From the NCBI RefSeq assembly GCF_900176345.1, contig NZ_FWXU01000014.1, forward strand, positions 62,001 to 126,000: 64,000 nt of DNA, given 5' to 3'. Positions 62,151 through 64,000 of the stretch are shown here, in pieces. The stretch comes from Rhizobium sp. RU36D (lineage in GTDB: Bacteria; Pseudomonadota; Alphaproteobacteria; Rhizobiales; Rhizobiaceae). The notes beneath the pieces are model-generated. The model did not search any database. It had not been told where the DNA came from and saw only the letters and a program-made list of their open reading frames with translations. Both the position numbers and the translations under genes were made by a program. Numbering within the stretch: position 1 is the first letter of the stretch; each line of letters begins with the position of its first letter.

Positions 62151-62513
62151 TCAGGGTTTCGACTTGTAGTCGCCCGGCAAGACGGGATCCTTCATCTGGT
62201 CGAAGAAAACGCCGATCGGGACCGTCGACTTGCATGCGGCCTGGTCGATGCTGGAGCTGATGACCGCGTCGACCTGCGAAATGTAGCCAGAAACGCTCTT
62301 GTCGATCAGCGGCAACGAGTCCTTCAGCGTCTGAACAATCTGAACCCGGACTTCGCTCGGGAAACGATTGAGAAATGCGATGGTCTTGGCGTCGAGGCCG
62401 ACTTCCGCCTCGAGGCGGGTGGTGGCCTTGGCGTTGATCTCAAACGCCTGCGCCGGCGAAACCACGGCGGAGAGCGAGAGCACCAGGAAGGTAGATGCGA
62501 TCAAACGGTCCAT
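62151..62513 (-). CDS. Small secreted protein, function unknown
   Basis: About 120 residues from MDRLIAST, with GGAGG five bases upstream (minus strand); ATG 62525 is an alternative. The first 23 residues are a signal peptide (FLVLSLSAVVSPAQA). The mature protein is helical (LEAEVGLDAKTIAFLNRFP; VRVQIVQTLKDSLPLIDKS) with a single cysteine near the end. No family is recognised. Confidence 0.7.
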   Translation of the reverse strand: MDRLIASTFLVLSLSAVVSPAQAFEINAKATTRLEAEVGLDAKTIAFLNRFPSEVRVQIVQTLKDSLPLIDKSVSGYISQVDAVISSSIDQAACKSTVPIGVFFDQMKDPVLPGDYKSKP

Positions 62514-62694
62514 GAAGTCCTCCATATGCCTCCGGCGCGCGATCATCGTGCTGCTCGGGGCGTGCGTGAGAAATAGGCGGGGACGTCTCCTTTTTTCTAG
62601 GCGGGTGCCCGGCGGGGTAGGTCGTATGGATGACGCCTTGTCAGGAATGAAAGGCGCTGCCTGGCTATGTCGAGGTGACGCAGCGCCCTTCAGC

Positions 62695-63735
62695 TTACAG
62701 CCGGTACAGACCAAAAGCAGACTTGATATCGTCGAACGTCGCCTGCGTCAGTTTCTGCGCGCTCCGGGTTCCTTCCCTGACGATGTCATGGACGGTGCCG
62801 ATGTCTCTGGCGAGCTCATGGCGCCGCTCACGGATCGGCCCGATGACATCGTTAAGGATCGACGAAAGCCTCTTTTTCAAGACGGAGTCGCCGAGACCGC
62901 CCCTGCGGTAGTGTGCCTTCAACCCGGCAACTTCATCCAGGTCGGGGTCGAAAGCGTCGAGATAGGTGAAAACAACGTTCCCCTCGACCTTTCCCGGGTC
63001 GCTGACACGCAGATGACTCTCGTCGGTATACATCTGCTGCACAGCCTTGCTGATTTCCTCTGTCGAGGCCGACAGTGAGATCGAGTTGCCAAGCGATTTT
63101 GACATCTTCGCCTTGCCGTCGATGCCCGGCAACCGTCCGGTTTTTGACAAGAGCGCGGTCGTCTCCGGCAATATCTCGCGACCGGTTTGACGGTTGATCC
63201 GGCGCACGATCTCATTGGTCTGTTCGATCATCGGCAGCTGGTCCTCACCGACTGGGACCACCGTCGCCCGGAAGCCCGTAATGTCGGCGGCTTGCGAGAC
63301 CGGGTAACAAAGGAAACCTGCAGGGATGTCCCGTTCGAAACCGCGGGCTCGAATTTCCTCCTTGATCGTCGGATTGCGTTCAAGTCGTGCGACAGTGACG
63401 AGGTTAAGATAGAGCATCGCCATCTCGGCAAGAGCGGGTAGCTGCGACTGCAAGCAAATCTGCGTCTTGCCGGGATCGATGCCGACGGCGAGGTAGTCGA
63501 GTGCCACCTCTATGACATTGGATGTCACCTTCTCCGGACCAGCCATATTGTCCGTCAGCGCCTGCAAATCTGCGAGGAGGATGAATTGCTGATGGCTGTC
63601 TTGGAGGACGACGCGGTTCCGCAGCGATCCGACAAAGTGACCGATATGCAGCGGGCCGGTCGGCCGGTCACCCGTAAGGATGACCGGCTTGGTTGCAGTT
63701 GAGGAGGGGGCGAGAGCGTTTGCGTTCATGTTCAT
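62695..63735 (-). CDS. trpS: Tryptophanyl-tRNA synthetase
   Basis: 346 residues, complete. The HIGH motif is in RPTGPLHIGHFVGSL and the KMSKS motif in KAKMSKSLGNSI, so both class I signatures are intact. Conserved GEDQLPMIEQTNEIVRRIN and PVSQAADI tryptophan-pocket regions are present. It attaches Trp to tRNA-Trp. A gene on a repABC-type replicon is likely an additional copy beside a chromosomal one, or a resident essential gene on a chromid. GGAGA lies before the ATG. Confidence 0.96.
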   Translation of the reverse strand: MNMNANALAPSSTATKPVILTGDRPTGPLHIGHFVGSLRNRVVLQDSHQQFILLADLQALTDNMAGPEKVTSNVIEVALDYLAVGIDPGKTQICLQSQLPALAEMAMLYLNLVTVARLERNPTIKEEIRARGFERDIPAGFLCYPVSQAADITGFRATVVPVGEDQLPMIEQTNEIVRRINRQTGREILPETTALLSKTGRLPGIDGKAKMSKSLGNSISLSASTEEISKAVQQMYTDESHLRVSDPGKVEGNVVFTYLDAFDPDLDEVAGLKAHYRRGGLGDSVLKKRLSSILNDVIGPIRERRHELARDIGTVHDIVREGTRSAQKLTQATFDDIKSAFGLYRL

Positions 63736-63757
63736 AATGGTCTCCAGTTAGGTCAGA

Positions 63758-64000
63758 TCAGCTGGCAGCGAGGGCTGCCGGCACAAAGGTCGCGTCGTTC
63801 GGATAGAGGTGAGCGACGCCGCGTTCGGCACTTTCTAGCGCGCCCTCGACCCAACCGAGGTGTTCGGTGAAGAGGTCGGAGCAAACGCAAGCGTCGTCGT
63901 CGATCGGCCAGAAGCCGGCGCCGACGAAGGTGATCCCGCTTCTCCAGAAGGAGATGCCTTCCGGCCAGAACTGGTGGTCGGCTTCAACCGGCTTCGGAAT
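63758..64000 (-). CDS. Hypothetical protein, C-terminal part (5' end outside window)
   Basis: An open frame enters from the window edge and reads IPKPVEADHQFWPEGISFWRS, then FVGAGFWPIDDDACVCSDLF and ends FVPAALAAS before TGA at 63758. It lies 22 bp upstream of trpS on the same strand and is probably co-transcribed. Codon use looks genuine. The family was not recognised. Confidence 0.6.
   Translation of the reverse strand: MPKPVEADHQFWPEGISFWRSGITFVGAGFWPIDDDACVCSDLFTEHLGWVEGALESAERGVAHLYPNDATFVPAALAAS

Overview
The window looks like part of a secondary replicon (megaplasmid, plasmid or chromid) of an alphaproteobacterium of the Rhizobiaceae type. The main evidence is a complete repABC replication and partitioning operon at 32185-35993, with a counter-transcribed RNA locus between repB and repC. 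Four identical 16-bp palindromes, GTTGACAGCTGTCAAC, lie in the gaps upstream of it and fit the RepB-binding parS consensus of repABC plasmids. High GC, Rhizobiales-style mosaic intergenic repeats and a RHE_PE00001-family protein agree with this. The species cannot be fixed from the sequence alone.

Left part (1-14600), sugar and stress genes: the tail of a sugar ABC ATPase and an alpha/beta hydrolase; a HigBA-type toxin-antitoxin pair; a TerC-family membrane protein; a divergent F1-ATPase zeta-inhibitor paralogue; an ExoD-family protein. A catabolic cluster follows: TRAP transporter (three genes), a DHDPS/NAL-family aldolase, a GntR regulator, a GH78 alpha-L-rhamnosidase, an HpcH/HpaI aldolase and a FucU-type mutarotase. 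It plausibly takes up and degrades a rhamnose-containing saccharide or its acidic products. Mosaic palindromic repeats fill its intergenic gaps.

Middle-left (14600-26900), CoA and oxygenase catabolism: a cobalamin riboswitch precedes a Rieske oxygenase and its reductase, which resemble quaternary-amine demethylases. Next come a divergent putative regulator and an apparent operon of an SsuABC-like ABC transporter, an FAD oxidoreductase, a CaiB-type CoA transferase, an enoyl-CoA hydratase and a LysR regulator. A convergent sugar isomerase closes the segment.

Centre (27000-42300), replicon maintenance and inorganic carbon: the four parS-like sites are interspersed with an autotransporter, an SDR, a small secreted protein and a stand-alone WGR protein, followed by repABC. 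After it come a small membrane protein missed by size cut-offs, a DUF1275 protein, and a LysR gene divergent from dabB-dabA, an energy-coupled inorganic-carbon (DAB) transporter.

Right (42300-64000), surface and accessory DNA: a two-partner secretion operon encodes a 2655-residue adhesin with GLUG and MBG repeats and its TpsB pore. A divergent histidine kinase/response regulator pair follows. Then comes an accessory island with a tyrosine recombinase, VapBC, a RHE_PE00001 protein, a YkgJ-type Cys-cluster protein, a protein with a PD-(D/E)xK-like motif, a 201-bp inverted-repeat relic and an IS3-family remnant. The window ends with a small secreted protein, a complete trpS and a partial gene. 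No rRNA, CRISPR array or convincing complete tRNA was seen.
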